From: Mesorhizobium loti R88b
GTDB taxonomy: Bacteria > Pseudomonadota > Alphaproteobacteria > Rhizobiales > Rhizobiaceae
Assembly: GCF_013170845.1 (NCBI RefSeq)
Contig: NZ_CP033367.1
Location: 6,139,001-6,203,000, forward strand
Direction: 5' to 3'
DNA: 64,000 nucleotides
Made by a program: the position numbers and the translations under genes. Every line of letters begins with the position of its first letter. Position 1 is the first letter of the stretch. The notes beneath the pieces are model-generated. The model saw only the letters and a list, made by a program, of their open reading frames with translations. It did no database searches and was not told the origin of the DNA. Positions 33,977 to 44,456 of the stretch are shown here, piece by piece.

Positions 33977-34846
33977 ATGCCAAATATCGTGTTGATCGTC
34001 GGCAGCGGCCCGGACGCGGTTCGATGCAGGGATTGGTCTCGAACGGCGTTTTTGTCGATTGTCGTCATAAACAACGCCTGGCGCGTGCGGCCTGACTGGG
34101 ACTATCTGATCCACCCCGACGATTTTCCCGATGACCGCCTGCCAAGCGACCAACGTCCGCGAATGGCGTCGATCATCAAGTCGAATGCCTTCGTCCCTGC
34201 CCAGAATGCATTCGGTGGGTTTGTCTATGCGGGCGGCACAATGGCCTTCACCGCTGCCTATTGGGCTCTGAAGGCCCTCAAGCCTGATGTGATGGCGTTC
34301 CTGGGTTGCGATATGATTTATCCCAAGAACGCGCCGACGCATTTCTATGGCGTTGGAACAGCTGACCCGCTGCGCGACGACGTGACATTGAGGGACCTGG
34401 AAGCCAAGTCTGCAAGGCTGTTCGCCAAAGCCTTGCGTTGCGGAACAGTCTGTCTGAATCTTTCAAACCTTCCTGAAAGTCGTCTTGCCATACCGCGGGT
34501 GACCCTGCGGTTTATCGAGCGACTTACCTCGGTTCGGATCAAGGCGCTCAAGGCGATGCTTGAAGGCGCCGTCGATGCGCGATCAATCGAGACCGCCGAC
34601 ATCCTCGAGGATGAACTCGGGTATTTTGTCGAACATGGCAGGTACTGGGAACACGCGTCGGATTTCGATGAAGCCGCGCTGGAGAAGATCGATCAGCGCT
34701 GGCTTTCCTCGGTGAACCACCTGCCGGCGTCGGTTACTCCGAGCGATGGTTGCTGGGGACGCGGCCGGGCGCGCAAGGGCGATATTGTTCAACAGGATCG
34801 TCGGGTTGGTCGCGACGCGCCCTCCCATCCCGCCGAAGGCGCATAG
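33977..34846 (+). CDS. Unrecognised cytoplasmic protein with Rossmann-like N-terminus
   Basis: This gene encodes 289 aa from ATG 33977; upstream codons in frame look non-coding. It opens like a nucleotide-binding strand-loop (NIVLIVGSGPDAVRC) and contains VINNAWRVRPDWDYLIHPDD and FLGCDMIYPKNAPTHFYG. These recall DUF115/MptE-like or sugar-nucleotide-related folds, but I cannot name a family with confidence. The last 40 residues are basic and look disordered. It has no signal peptide or membrane span. It sits alone between two sigma-factor genes, divergent from rpoE and 47 bp before the second one. Confidence 0.55.
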   Translation: MPNIVLIVGSGPDAVRCRDWSRTAFLSIVVINNAWRVRPDWDYLIHPDDFPDDRLPSDQRPRMASIIKSNAFVPAQNAFGGFVYAGGTMAFTAAYWALKALKPDVMAFLGCDMIYPKNAPTHFYGVGTADPLRDDVTLRDLEAKSARLFAKALRCGTVCLNLSNLPESRLAIPRVTLRFIERLTSVRIKALKAMLEGAVDARSIETADILEDELGYFVEHGRYWEHASDFDEAALEKIDQRWLSSVNHLPASVTPSDGCWGRGRARKGDIVQQDRRVGRDAPSHPAEGA

Positions 34847-34893
34847 ATCCAAGTGGCTGAAGGACAGGAGCCGCTTTGGACGAGGGCTGCGTC

Positions 34894-35436
34894 ATGCTGA
34901 CTCGAGACGACATAACAAATCTCATCTTGCGAACAAGCATGCGCGATCGAGCCGCGTTTGACCTGCTCTACAAGCATACCTGCGCGAAACTGTTCGGTGT
35001 ATGCCTGCGAATCGTAGGCGACAGAGGGGAAGCCGAGGAGGCGTTGCAGGAAGTCTACGTAAAGATATGGACCAAGGCTGATCGATATGCGGTGTCAGAA
35101 CTCAGCCCGATCTCCTGGCTTGTGGCGGTTGCTCGCAATCATTCGATCGACCTTATCAGAGCGCGCCGCCCTTCTGCTTTCGACCTGACGGCCGCGGGCG
35201 ATATTCCCGACACGAGACCATGGGCAGAGGAGTTGCTGATTGAACGCGACCAGACTGCCCTTCTCGACCGATGCATCGACAATCTGAGCATAGAAAAAGC
35301 AGCAGCCATAAGGGGCGCATATCAACAAGGCATGTCCTACGCCGAGCTTGCAAAGCGTCACAACGTACCGCTCAACACAATGCGAACCTGGCTTCGGCGC
35401 AGCCTGATAAAACTTCGAGAGAGCTTCGAGGAATGA
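34894..35436 (+). CDS. ECF sigma factor, SigK-like, without intact anti-sigma partner
   Basis: This gene encodes 180 aa from ATG 34894 with GAGGG upstream; a TTG at 34876 preceded by AGGAG is an equally possible start. Region 2 is seen in AAFDLLYKHTCAKLFGVCLRI, GEAEEALQEVYVKIWTKAD and PISWLVAVARNHSIDLIRA. Region 4 is seen in AAIRGAYQQGMSYAELAKRH and PLNTMRTWLRRSLIKLR. Its relatives are normally followed by an overlapping anti-sigma gene (RskA type). Here the overlapping frame stops after 18 codons. Its target promoters are unknown. Confidence 0.88.
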   Translation: MLTRDDITNLILRTSMRDRAAFDLLYKHTCAKLFGVCLRIVGDRGEAEEALQEVYVKIWTKADRYAVSELSPISWLVAVARNHSIDLIRARRPSAFDLTAAGDIPDTRPWAEELLIERDQTALLDRCIDNLSIEKAAAIRGAYQQGMSYAELAKRHNVPLNTMRTWLRRSLIKLRESFEE

Positions 35437-35489
35437 CGTTAGAAGAGGAGGATCATTTAAGCGTCGAGACCAAAAGCTACATCACTTAG
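35433..35489 (+). pseudogene. 18-codon frame overlapping the sigma gene, possible anti-sigma remnant
   Basis: An ATG overlaps the sigma stop as ATGA, the usual sigma/anti-sigma coupling. The peptide MTLEEEDHLSVETKSYIT then stops. The acidic start resembles the first residues of RskA-type anti-sigma factors, but it is too short to prove. No membrane-spanning anti-sigma frame follows before the opposite-strand DUF3800 gene. Confidence 0.3.
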
Positions 35490-35530
35490 AGTTGTCGCTC
35501 TATTAATGGATCGTTGTCTGGCAACCGAGC

Positions 35531-36307
35531 CTATGTTTCCTGAGCCAAACCCAGTGATCTAGCAGGCCGCCAGTCGTGCTTGGCATCTGCAATTAGCACC
35601 GGCGCAATTTTCCGATACAATTCGTCAATCCCTTCGTTCCCGATAAATTTGCCACCAATGATAAACGAGCAGAAACTGGCAAGTTGAAGCGGTAGCGAGG
35701 CCGCCTTTTCGGCAAACTGGACCTCTGGCTTGATATGGGTCAGAGGAAGCAACGACCGCCCGGATCCAAGGCGCTCCAAGGCTATCGGGTTTTGATACCA
35801 ATCGTGAACATACCGGATCAGAAGCTGCGCGTCGTGGGTGTCTTGCGCGATCAACTGCGCAATCTCATCGCTGTAGGCGCTCCTCATCGTCCGCTCAACC
35901 GCGAAAGCGCAACTTACGAAAGCCATGGCGTGCAGGGCTATCCTCAACACATCCATTTCCGTGTTCTCAGCAACGTCCATCCATTGATGTTTTCGGCGAT
36001 CGGCAAGCCCAAATAATATCGGTATCTCCATTTCGGTCGGGACTGTTGCCAACTCGTCCATAATGGCCATCCGCCGTTCGACCGGCCATTTTTCACGATC
36101 ATCAAAATGGCCAGAGCCACTCAGAATATCCCTGGCCTCGAAAGAGAACGAACTCCGCTCTTCGGCAGGTATGTGTTTTTGAATCAATCTCGTCATTCGA
36201 TTTTCGAGCCGAATGAGCTGTTCTTCTGCTTGAACGACAATGGCTGAGACAACTATTTTCGGATCCCGTATGGAGGTCCCGGCATCATCGACAAATACAA
36301 ATCGCAT
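35531..36307 (-). CDS. DUF3800 protein
   Basis: This gene encodes 258 aa. It begins MRFVFVDDAGTS, where DUF3800 proteins typically have a D-[DE]-[SA]-G motif, and ends with a cluster in which QLASFCSFIIGGKF resembles the second conserved block. The fold is thought to be RNase H-like, so the acidic residues of VDDAG could be catalytic, but activity is unproven for the family. Members often lie in variable regions near mobile or defence genes. It is a single gene, and a perfect short palindrome lies 21 bp before its start. Confidence 0.75.
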   Translation of the reverse strand: MRFVFVDDAGTSIRDPKIVVSAIVVQAEEQLIRLENRMTRLIQKHIPAEERSSFSFEARDILSGSGHFDDREKWPVERRMAIMDELATVPTEMEIPILFGLADRRKHQWMDVAENTEMDVLRIALHAMAFVSCAFAVERTMRSAYSDEIAQLIAQDTHDAQLLIRYVHDWYQNPIALERLGSGRSLLPLTHIKPEVQFAEKAASLPLQLASFCSFIIGGKFIGNEGIDELYRKIAPVLIADAKHDWRPARSLGLAQET

Positions 36308-36327
36308 CAGTCGACTCCGTCGTTAGG

Positions 36328-36346
36328 GTACCGTCATGCGGTACCT
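36328..36346. promoter_or_regulatory. Perfect 7-bp palindrome upstream of the DUF3800 gene
   Basis: GGTACCG and CGGTACC flank TCATG. It begins 21 bp upstream of the DUF3800 start and 228 bp from hemJ on the other strand. No T run follows, so an operator is more likely than a terminator. What binds is unknown. Confidence 0.4.
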
Positions 36347-36573
36347 AGATGGGCCTATCCTCGTTTGATGGTATCACTGCGTAGATTGCTGCGCAAAATA
36401 TGACCCGTGGTTCTGCTCAAGGAGAAGTGGCAAGGAATGACTGCCTTAATGACGGCGGCCCCAAGAACAGACTGACGCGCGAACTCGGCCGATAGGGCCG
36501 CCACCCTCGTAGCAGACAAGGCGCGATTGGCAGAGATGTTGCTAAGCCGGCCGCCAGACGCGATAAACCCTGT

Positions 36574-37071
36574 ATGAAACATTCCGCAGTTCCAATCCTG
36601 GTCGCAGTTTTCGCCATGCTGCTGCTGTTCCTGTTCGGCACCGATGCATTCTATCCGTGGGCCAAGGCGATCCATTTTATTGCAGTGGTTTCATGGATGG
36701 CGGGGATAATCTGTTTGCCCCTGCTTCTCGGTTATCATACGGGTCTGACGAAGGGCTCGTCCGGGTCGGAGACCTTCAAGGTGATGGAGCGGCGATTGCT
36801 GCGGGCCATAATGACTCCGGCCATGATCGTCACCTGGATTTTCGGGCTTTGGCTGGCGTGGAAGGGATTTGCGTTTTCTGGCGGTTGGCTGCACGCCAAG
36901 ATCGCGCTGGTGGTCTGCCTGTCCGGTCTGCACGGATATCTTGCGGGAGCCGTCAGAAGATTCGCTGCTGACACGAACGATAAGCTAGCATCTCACTGGC
37001 GTATCCTGAGCGCGGTCCAAATGGTTCTCATCATAGGAATCGTCACATTGGTCGTTGTAAAGCCCTTTTGA
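36574..37071 (+). CDS. hemJ: Protoporphyrinogen IX oxidase HemJ-like
   Basis: This gene encodes 165 aa with four or five spans. An extra N-terminal hydrophobic helix (PILVAVFAMLLLFLFG) precedes the HemJ core: YPWAKAIHFIAVVSWMAGI, LLLGYHTG, TFKVMERRLLRAIMTPAMI, GGWLHAKIALVV and LHGYLAGAVRRFAAD. His in KAIHF and Lys in HAKIAL are the conserved functional residues. HemJ makes protoporphyrin IX, the branch point to haem and bacteriochlorophyll. The usual LPRLF is LPLLL here, so this may be a divergent second copy. The stop codon lies inside a perfect TGT-N12-ACA palindrome. Confidence 0.82.
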   Translation: MKHSAVPILVAVFAMLLLFLFGTDAFYPWAKAIHFIAVVSWMAGIICLPLLLGYHTGLTKGSSGSETFKVMERRLLRAIMTPAMIVTWIFGLWLAWKGFAFSGGWLHAKIALVVCLSGLHGYLAGAVRRFAADTNDKLASHWRILSAVQMVLIIGIVTLVVVKPF

Positions 37072-37073
37072 CA
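37056..37073. promoter_or_regulatory. Perfect PpsR/CrtJ-type site before cytochrome b561
   Basis: TGTAAAGCCCTTTTGACA fits TGT-N12-ACA with the preferred inner AA and TT bases. It overlaps the hemJ stop and lies 110 bp upstream of the cytochrome b561 start. Binding by PpsR is inferred from the match and from the ppsR gene in this window. Confidence 0.45.
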
Positions 37074-37182
37074 GGATCGACTGCATCGACTGTCAAGTTT
37101 CTGAAATCACAATTCGTGACACTGCCATTGTTTCAAGCCACGCCAGCGGATAGCGTCCCTGTCTTATTGATGGGGAAAAACC

Positions 37183-37683
37183 ATGACAAAACATCCATCA
37201 GGATATTCCGGGCTGCAAATCGGATTGCACTGGACAGTAGCGTGCCTGGTGATTTTCCAATTTCTTGCCCATGACGCAATAGAACACGCATGGCGCGCCT
37301 TCGCTGGTGGCGCACCTGCCGATCCCGACGGAAAGGGCATGGTCACCCTTCACATCATCTCCGGTGCCCTCATCTTTGTGCTTGCCGTGTGGCGGTTATG
37401 GCTGCGTTTCACGCGCGGCGTTCCCGCACTTCCCGACAATGAGCCGGCGGCGTTGAAATTCATCGCCAACGCAACCCATTTCCTGATCTATGCGCTGATC
37501 ATCGGCATGCCGATTTCCGGCTCGATCGCATGGTTCGCAGGCGTGCCGGCAGCGGCAGCCGCTCACGTCCTGGCCAAGACCGCTCTGCTGGTTCTCGTCA
37601 TTCTTCACGTCGCCGGTGCGCTGTTCCAGCAATTTGTTCTCAAGTCCAGCGTGCTGTCACGCATGGTGATGAGCCAGGACTAG
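37183..37683 (+). CDS. Cytochrome b561-family membrane protein
   Basis: This gene encodes 166 aa with four spans. Haem-ligand candidates are His17 (LQIGLHWTVACLVIFQFL), His57 (MVTLHIISGALIF), His99 (NATHFLIYALIIGMPISG) and His147 (LVILHVAGALFQQF), the usual two-haem pattern of bacterial b561. It passes electrons across or at the membrane, often from superoxide or quinol. Length is typical. A PpsR-type palindrome upstream suggests oxygen or light control. Confidence 0.88.
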   Translation: MTKHPSGYSGLQIGLHWTVACLVIFQFLAHDAIEHAWRAFAGGAPADPDGKGMVTLHIISGALIFVLAVWRLWLRFTRGVPALPDNEPAALKFIANATHFLIYALIIGMPISGSIAWFAGVPAAAAAHVLAKTALLVLVILHVAGALFQQFVLKSSVLSRMVMSQD

Positions 37684-37704
37684 CGATTTGGCCGCACTTG
37701 GCGA

Positions 37705-38124
37705 TCAGGCTGCATTCTGCTGCATGCGCGTGATCATGCCGAGCAATCTGCTCTTGTGATACTGGAGCATTGCCACCGTGGAGGCATCGAGCTCGTCCTG
37801 GATTGCCTCGTCGTACTGTTCGACGATACGCTGCTCACCGCTCACGAACGACGACAGCGAATTTTCGTCGACGCCGGTCACAGCAGAACGAACCGATATT
37901 ACAGCCTTGTGAACAGTGGACATGAACGATCCGGACTCGTCCGGCTTTTCGCCCTTTGCGACGAGCGCTTTGTCGATGTCTGAATGCGCCGCGCCATGAA
38001 TCGCAAACATTTGCTCGAACATAGCTTTGAGTTTGGCCGTTTCGGCATCGTCGATCGCCGTCTCGTAGCCGGCGCGAGCGTCAACCAGAGTTGTATGAAG
38101 CCTTGACAGTTTATCTTTGCTCAT
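37705..38124 (-). CDS. PA2169/DUF2383-like four-helix-bundle protein
   Basis: This gene encodes 139 aa, nearly all helical. LSRLHTTLVDARAGYETAID, AHSDIDKALVAKGEKPDESG, AVTGVDENSLSSFVSGEQRI and DASTVAMLQYHKSRLLGMI follow the PA2169-type pattern of ferritin-like bundles in stress regulons. It has no signal peptide. Convergent with cytochrome b561, 21 bp away. Many rhizobial homologues belong to the general stress response; that is not testable here. Confidence 0.8.
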   Translation of the reverse strand: MSKDKLSRLHTTLVDARAGYETAIDDAETAKLKAMFEQMFAIHGAAHSDIDKALVAKGEKPDESGSFMSTVHKAVISVRSAVTGVDENSLSSFVSGEQRIVEQYDEAIQDELDASTVAMLQYHKSRLLGMITRMQQNAA

Positions 38125-38211
38125 TGCGGTCGCCCAGCAATCTAATAACGCATGATCGACATTTGACAGGCATTCGAATGTTCGGCAGCGCCCAGATTAA
38201 GAAGCTTCTAT

Positions 38212-38790
38212 TCATTGCGCGGGGGCCTTTACATTCAACTTCGAGCCCAATTCCTGAGCCATCTGATAGTGATCGATGATAGTCGGCAAGGTTTTTGCCG
38301 CAAATCGGTTCAGATCAGAATCTCCGTCTGAATAGCCCTTGAGCAGCGAAATGGCCCTTTGATGTACGTAGATTTGGCCTTCGATGTACATTTTGTCGAA
38401 GTCGGGGCCGTCCTTTACGCTTGCGAGCTTGGCCAGTATTCCCTGCTGTTCGCCATCCGGAGCCGGCTCGGCGAACTCCTTTGTCTTGTCACCCGACTTC
38501 GCGATCGCCAGCAATTCTTCCTGAGCTGGGGAGTGCGCTTCAATCATCCGCTGCGCGAACGCTTTCAACTCTGGCGCCTGTGCTCGCTTCAAAGCCAACT
38601 TGGCTGCATCGATCTCGAAAGAATTCGCAGAACTCGCTGTAGCAACAAATTCAAGCGCCGTTGCGACTTTTCGTGGTTCAATTTGAGTGGCTGGGATCGT
38701 AGGAACAGAAGGCTTTTGCTCGGTTTGGCAAAATGCAGCCGAATTCATTGATAAAAGAGCCGTTGTGGCAAGCAGCATCAGCGTTTTCAT
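38212..38790 (-). CDS. Exported DUF4142 protein
   Basis: This gene encodes 192 aa from ATG 38790 after GGAGGAATTCC. The signal peptide is about 1-21 (LMLLATTALLSMNSAAFC). The mature part is the DUF4142 ferritin-like helical domain: FVATASSANSFEIDAAKLAL, LKAFAQRMIEAHSPAQEEL and DKMYIEGQIYVHQRAISLL. It is a periplasmic protein of unknown function, often linked to stress. Leftward, separate from its neighbours. Confidence 0.85.
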   Translation of the reverse strand: MKTLMLLATTALLSMNSAAFCQTEQKPSVPTIPATQIEPRKVATALEFVATASSANSFEIDAAKLALKRAQAPELKAFAQRMIEAHSPAQEELLAIAKSGDKTKEFAEPAPDGEQQGILAKLASVKDGPDFDKMYIEGQIYVHQRAISLLKGYSDGDSDLNRFAAKTLPTIIDHYQMAQELGSKLNVKAPAQ

Positions 38791-38913
38791 GGAATTCCTC
38801 CCTTTGCTGTCGACAACGAGCAGCCAGGTGGAATGTTCCTGCAGCGCTACCTCCACTGACCAAACTTGATGCCAAGAAGCCTTAGGACGACGGCTTCCGG
38901 CCCATATCGCCGC

Positions 38914-39828
38914 TCAGGGCCAGCGCACCTCTGGCGGCAGGCTGGATAGGATCGAAGCAACATTGCCGCCCGTCTTCAGTCCGAAGATGGTGCCGCGATC
39001 GTGAAGCAGGTTGAATTCGACATAGCGGCCACGACGGATGAGCTGTTCGTCGCGGTCGCCGTCGGTCCAGTTCTCGTTGAAATTGGCGCGCACGAGGTGG
39101 CCATAGACGACGAGGAAAGAGCGGCCGACATCCTGGACGAAGTTGAAATCGGCATTCCAGCCGCCCTTCTCCTCGGCGGAATGCAGCCAGTCGAAGAAGA
39201 TGCCGCCAATGCCGCGCGGCTCGTTGCGGTGCGGCAGGTGGAAGTACTCGTCGCACCAAGTCTTGTATTTCGGGTAGTCGGCGACGTCCGCGTTCTTCTC
39301 GCAGGCGAACTGCATGGCGCGGTGGAAGGCTATCGCGTCAGGGTCTTCCTGGGTGCGGCGTCGGTCGAGCACCGGCGTCAGGTCGGCGCCGCCACCGAAC
39401 CATTGGCGCGAGGTGACGACCATGCGCGTGTTCATGTGCACGGCTGGAACGTGGGGATTCCAGGGGTGGGCGATCAGCGAAATGCCGGAGGCCCAGAAGC
39501 GCGGGTCTTCCTCGGCGCCCGGCATCTGCTTCCTGAATTCGGGCGAGAATTCGCCATGGACGGTCGAAGTGTGGACGCCGACCTTCTCAAAGACACGGCC
39601 GTGCATCATCGACATGGTGCCACCGCCGCCGCGGCCCTCATCGCGCTCCCACGGCGTTTTTTCGAAACGGCCGGGCGACCACGACGCTTGCGGGCCCTCG
39701 ATATCACGCTCGATCTGCTCGAGGTCGCTGACGATGCGGTCGCGCAAATCCTCGAACCATGCCCGGGCGGCGATTTTCCTGTCTTCGATGTCGGCGGGAA
39801 GCCCTGCCGGTATTTCGGGTCGCTGCAT
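38914..39828 (-). CDS. hemF: Oxygen-dependent coproporphyrinogen III oxidase
   Basis: This gene encodes 304 aa from ATG 39828 ([16 protein letters not shown]); ATG 39846 is an alternative. Conserved blocks of HemF are present: [76 protein letters not shown] and [18 protein letters not shown]. The enzyme decarboxylates coproporphyrinogen using O2 on the way to haem and bacteriochlorophyll, which fits an aerobic phototroph. It lies beside cbbR and faces the same way, but 117 bp separate them. Confidence 0.96.
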   Translation of the reverse strand: MQRPEIPAGLPADIEDRKIAARAWFEDLRDRIVSDLEQIERDIEGPQASWSPGRFEKTPWERDEGRGGGGTMSMMHGRVFEKVGVHTSTVHGEFSPEFRKQMPGAEEDPRFWASGISLIAHPWNPHVPAVHMNTRMVVTSRQWFGGGADLTPVLDRRRTQEDPDAIAFHRAMQFACEKNADVADYPKYKTWCDEYFHLPHRNEPRGIGGIFFDWLHSAEEKGGWNADFNFVQDVGRSFLVVYGHLVRANFNENWTDGDRDEQLIRRGRYVEFNLLHDRGTIFGLKTGGNVASILSSLPPEVRWP

Positions 39829-39945
39829 GACCAAGCTCTGCTGCATCTGAACGTTGCCAACACGAAGCACGGGACTTCCGTTCAGTGCAAGTCAAAGCGC
39901 ATCGCTCCGAAGAAAGTTAGGCGCGGCAAGCAGCCCAGGACGGAA

Positions 39946-40884
39946 TCAGAAGGTCGGCTCCGGGTACAGCTGGCCGAACGCGGGCAGGTAGCGAGCGCCC
40001 GACTTTGCCAGAAAATCATGGAACGCACCCATCGCAGGGGTCATGGCGCGGTCGCTGCGCGCGACCGCAAACCATTGCCGCCTGAGCGGCATTCCAATCA
40101 CGTCAAGCAGCGCCAGGCGGCGGGTCTCCACTTCATAAGCCACGGTATGGCCGGAAATAAACGCGACGCCGAGGCCGGCCATCACCGATTGCTTGATGGT
40201 TTCGTTGGAATCCATCTCGATCCCGGGATTGTCCATCCAACCCGCAACCCCGCGCATGAAGATCTCCATCGATATACGCGTGCCCGAACCGGACTCGCGC
40301 ATCAGGAAGGATTCCCCTGCGATACGCTCCCTAGTGATGTCACGTTGCCTAACCAGGGGATGATCGGGTGCCGCTATTATGACCAGCGGATGGTCACCGA
40401 AGACGACGGCACGCACTGGAATGCCAGGAGGCGGACGCCCCATCAGCGCGATATCGAGGCTATGGTTCTTGAGGCTTTCGATGGTTTCGGCCCGGTTGCC
40501 GACAGCGAGCTTCATTTCGATGCCCGGAAAATTCGCCATGAACGCCGCCATGAGCCGTGGCGCGAAATACTTTGCGGTCGAGACGACGCCGAGCCGCAGA
40601 CTGCCCCGCTTCACCCCTTTGACCGCGTCGATCTCGTCGGATAACACGCGCAGGCGTTCCTCGATCGCCTGAGCCGTGTCCAGCACCGCCAGTCCGGCGG
40701 TTGTCGCCCGCATCCCGTCCGGTGTGCGGTCAAAGAGAACCAGCCCGGTTTCATGCTCGAGCTGCTGCAATTGCAGTGTCACAGCTGGTGGGGTGAGACC
40801 AAGTTCGGCCGCGGCTGAAACGATCTTGCCGTGGCGGTGAATTGCCGTGACGGAGCGTAGCTGCCTCAAGGATATGTTGCGCAT
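39946..40884 (-). CDS. cbbR: LysR-type activator CbbR
   Basis: This gene encodes 312 aa. The N-terminal winged helix-turn-helix is about 1-62 (LRQLRSVTAIHRHGKIVSAA, LGLTPPAVTLQLQQLE). The effector domain is about 90-300, with the CbbR-like stretch LRLGVVSTAKYFAPRLMAAF and ESGSGTR. CbbR activates the Calvin operon in response to metabolites such as RuBP or phosphoglycolate. It is divergent from cbbF with a 122-bp control region between them that carries two inverted repeats. Confidence 0.93.
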   Translation of the reverse strand: MRNISLRQLRSVTAIHRHGKIVSAAAELGLTPPAVTLQLQQLEHETGLVLFDRTPDGMRATTAGLAVLDTAQAIEERLRVLSDEIDAVKGVKRGSLRLGVVSTAKYFAPRLMAAFMANFPGIEMKLAVGNRAETIESLKNHSLDIALMGRPPPGIPVRAVVFGDHPLVIIAAPDHPLVRQRDITRERIAGESFLMRESGSGTRISMEIFMRGVAGWMDNPGIEMDSNETIKQSVMAGLGVAFISGHTVAYEVETRRLALLDVIGMPLRRQWFAVARSDRAMTPAMGAFHDFLAKSGARYLPAFGQLYPEPTF

Positions 40885-40886
40885 TT

Positions 40887-40907
40887 GATAAGTAGGTTTT
40901 TCTTATC
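40887..40907. promoter_or_regulatory. CbbR operator candidate 1
   Basis: GATAAG-N9-CTTATC is a perfect inverted repeat that starts three bases before the cbbR start codon. LysR-type regulators bind such interrupted T/A-rich palindromes, and this position suits autorepression of cbbR and activation of cbbF. Confidence 0.55.
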
Positions 40908-40913
40908 GCGTGT

Positions 40914-40933
40914 GTAAGGAAAATAAATTTTAC
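40914..40933. promoter_or_regulatory. CbbR operator candidate 2
   Basis: GTAA-N12-TTAC lies six bases after the first palindrome, in the cbbR-cbbF gap. It may be the second (activation) half of the CbbR binding region. The arms are short, so the call is weaker. Confidence 0.35.
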
Positions 40934-41006
40934 TAAACTAGCTCGTCCCTGTCATCTGGTTTGTGGAGGCCCGGAGAGGAGTCGGCGCATCCGGGAGGAC
41001 CAAGGG

Positions 41007-42038
41007 ATGATCGCCTCGACGCTCGACGCGTTCCTGAACTCTTACGCCATGTCGCAAACCGGCGTGCGGCCGGCTGTTGCCCAGGCCGTACGAGCACTGG
41101 CCTCGGCCGCGTTGAAGCTGCGCGCCATCATGGGCACGGTTGGACCAGGTGGCGGCGAAGCGCTGCTGACCGGCGGCGGCGCAGACCCGCGCCGCGCGTT
41201 GGAAGCACGAGCGGACGCGACTTTCCTTGAAGCCATGACCAATGTGCCGGTGGCGTTCTACGCCGCCGAACATGGCGGCGCGCCAACCGTTCTTGACCGT
41301 GAGGCTCAGCTTGCGGTCGCCATCCAGCCACTGGATGGATTCTCCAACATCGATATCAACGCGGCCCTTGGCACCATCTTCTCGGTGCTGCCAACACTTC
41401 AGGAAGGCGAAACCGAGACGTTCCGCCAGCCTGGCAGAAAGCAGCTTGCGGCCGGTTTCATTGTCTACGGCCCCCAGCTAGGTCTCGTGCTGACACTCGG
41501 CAACGGCACCCACGCTTTCATCTTTTCGGCGCCACTGGGCGTTTTCGTGCAGGCGCGGGAGAGCTGCATAATCCCCGCCGAAGCTACCGAATACGCCATC
41601 AACGCTTCCAACTACCGGCACTGGCGTGAAGCCGTTAGGCTTTACATCGACGACTGCCTGAGCGGTGCCGACGGCCCGCGCAATCGCGACTTCGACATGC
41701 GCTGGGGCGCTTCGCTTGTCGCCCATATCTACCGCATCCTCATGCATGGCGGCGTCTATCTGCAGCCGGCAGACAACCGGCCGGGGTGCGCGCATGGTCA
41801 TCTGGGACTGGTCCACCAGGCCAACCCAATCGCCCTGCTGGTCGAGCAGGCGGGTGGCGCCGCATCCGACACCGCCGGTCCGGTTCTCGACCTGGTGCCG
41901 GAAACACTGCATCAGCGCACACCCCTGATCTGCGGGTCGCTGCCGGAAGTCGAGCGCATCACGCGCTACCACACCGAGCCGAGTGCCATTGCCGACAGGG
42001 CTCCCCTGTTTGGCAATCGCGGCTTGTTCAGGGCCTGA
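41007..42038 (+). CDS. cbbF: Calvin-cycle fructose-1,6-bisphosphatase CbbF, altered metal site
   Basis: This gene encodes 343 aa, a class I FBPase over its full length (FIVYGPQLGLVLTLG, YAINASNYRHW, RWGASLVAHIYRILMHGG, LDLVPETLHQR). The metal-site motifs are changed. The family DPLDGSSNID reads QPLDGFSNID (Gln107 and Phe112). The SEE motif reads AEH (Glu88, His89). The Glu of YEANP is Gln271 in HQANP. Two of the usual metal-ligand carboxylates (the Asp and the late Glu) are therefore gone. It may be weak, use a different metal site, or be regulatory. It is the first gene of the cbb operon, 4 bp before cbbP. Confidence 0.9.
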   Translation: MIASTLDAFLNSYAMSQTGVRPAVAQAVRALASAALKLRAIMGTVGPGGGEALLTGGGADPRRALEARADATFLEAMTNVPVAFYAAEHGGAPTVLDREAQLAVAIQPLDGFSNIDINAALGTIFSVLPTLQEGETETFRQPGRKQLAAGFIVYGPQLGLVLTLGNGTHAFIFSAPLGVFVQARESCIIPAEATEYAINASNYRHWREAVRLYIDDCLSGADGPRNRDFDMRWGASLVAHIYRILMHGGVYLQPADNRPGCAHGHLGLVHQANPIALLVEQAGGAASDTAGPVLDLVPETLHQRTPLICGSLPEVERITRYHTEPSAIADRAPLFGNRGLFRA

Positions 42039-42042
42039 GGCG

Positions 42043-44440
<2,398 letters not shown>

Positions 44441-44456
44441 AAGGAAGCACAGCGCC

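Noticed and set aside
37086..37104. TGTCAA...TCACA near cytochrome b561 as a second PpsR site
   Set aside because: The spacing between TGT and ACA is 15, not 12.
39001..40644. Forward frame of 547 codons across hemF and cbbR
   Set aside because: It runs antisense through two well-recognised genes and has no motif.
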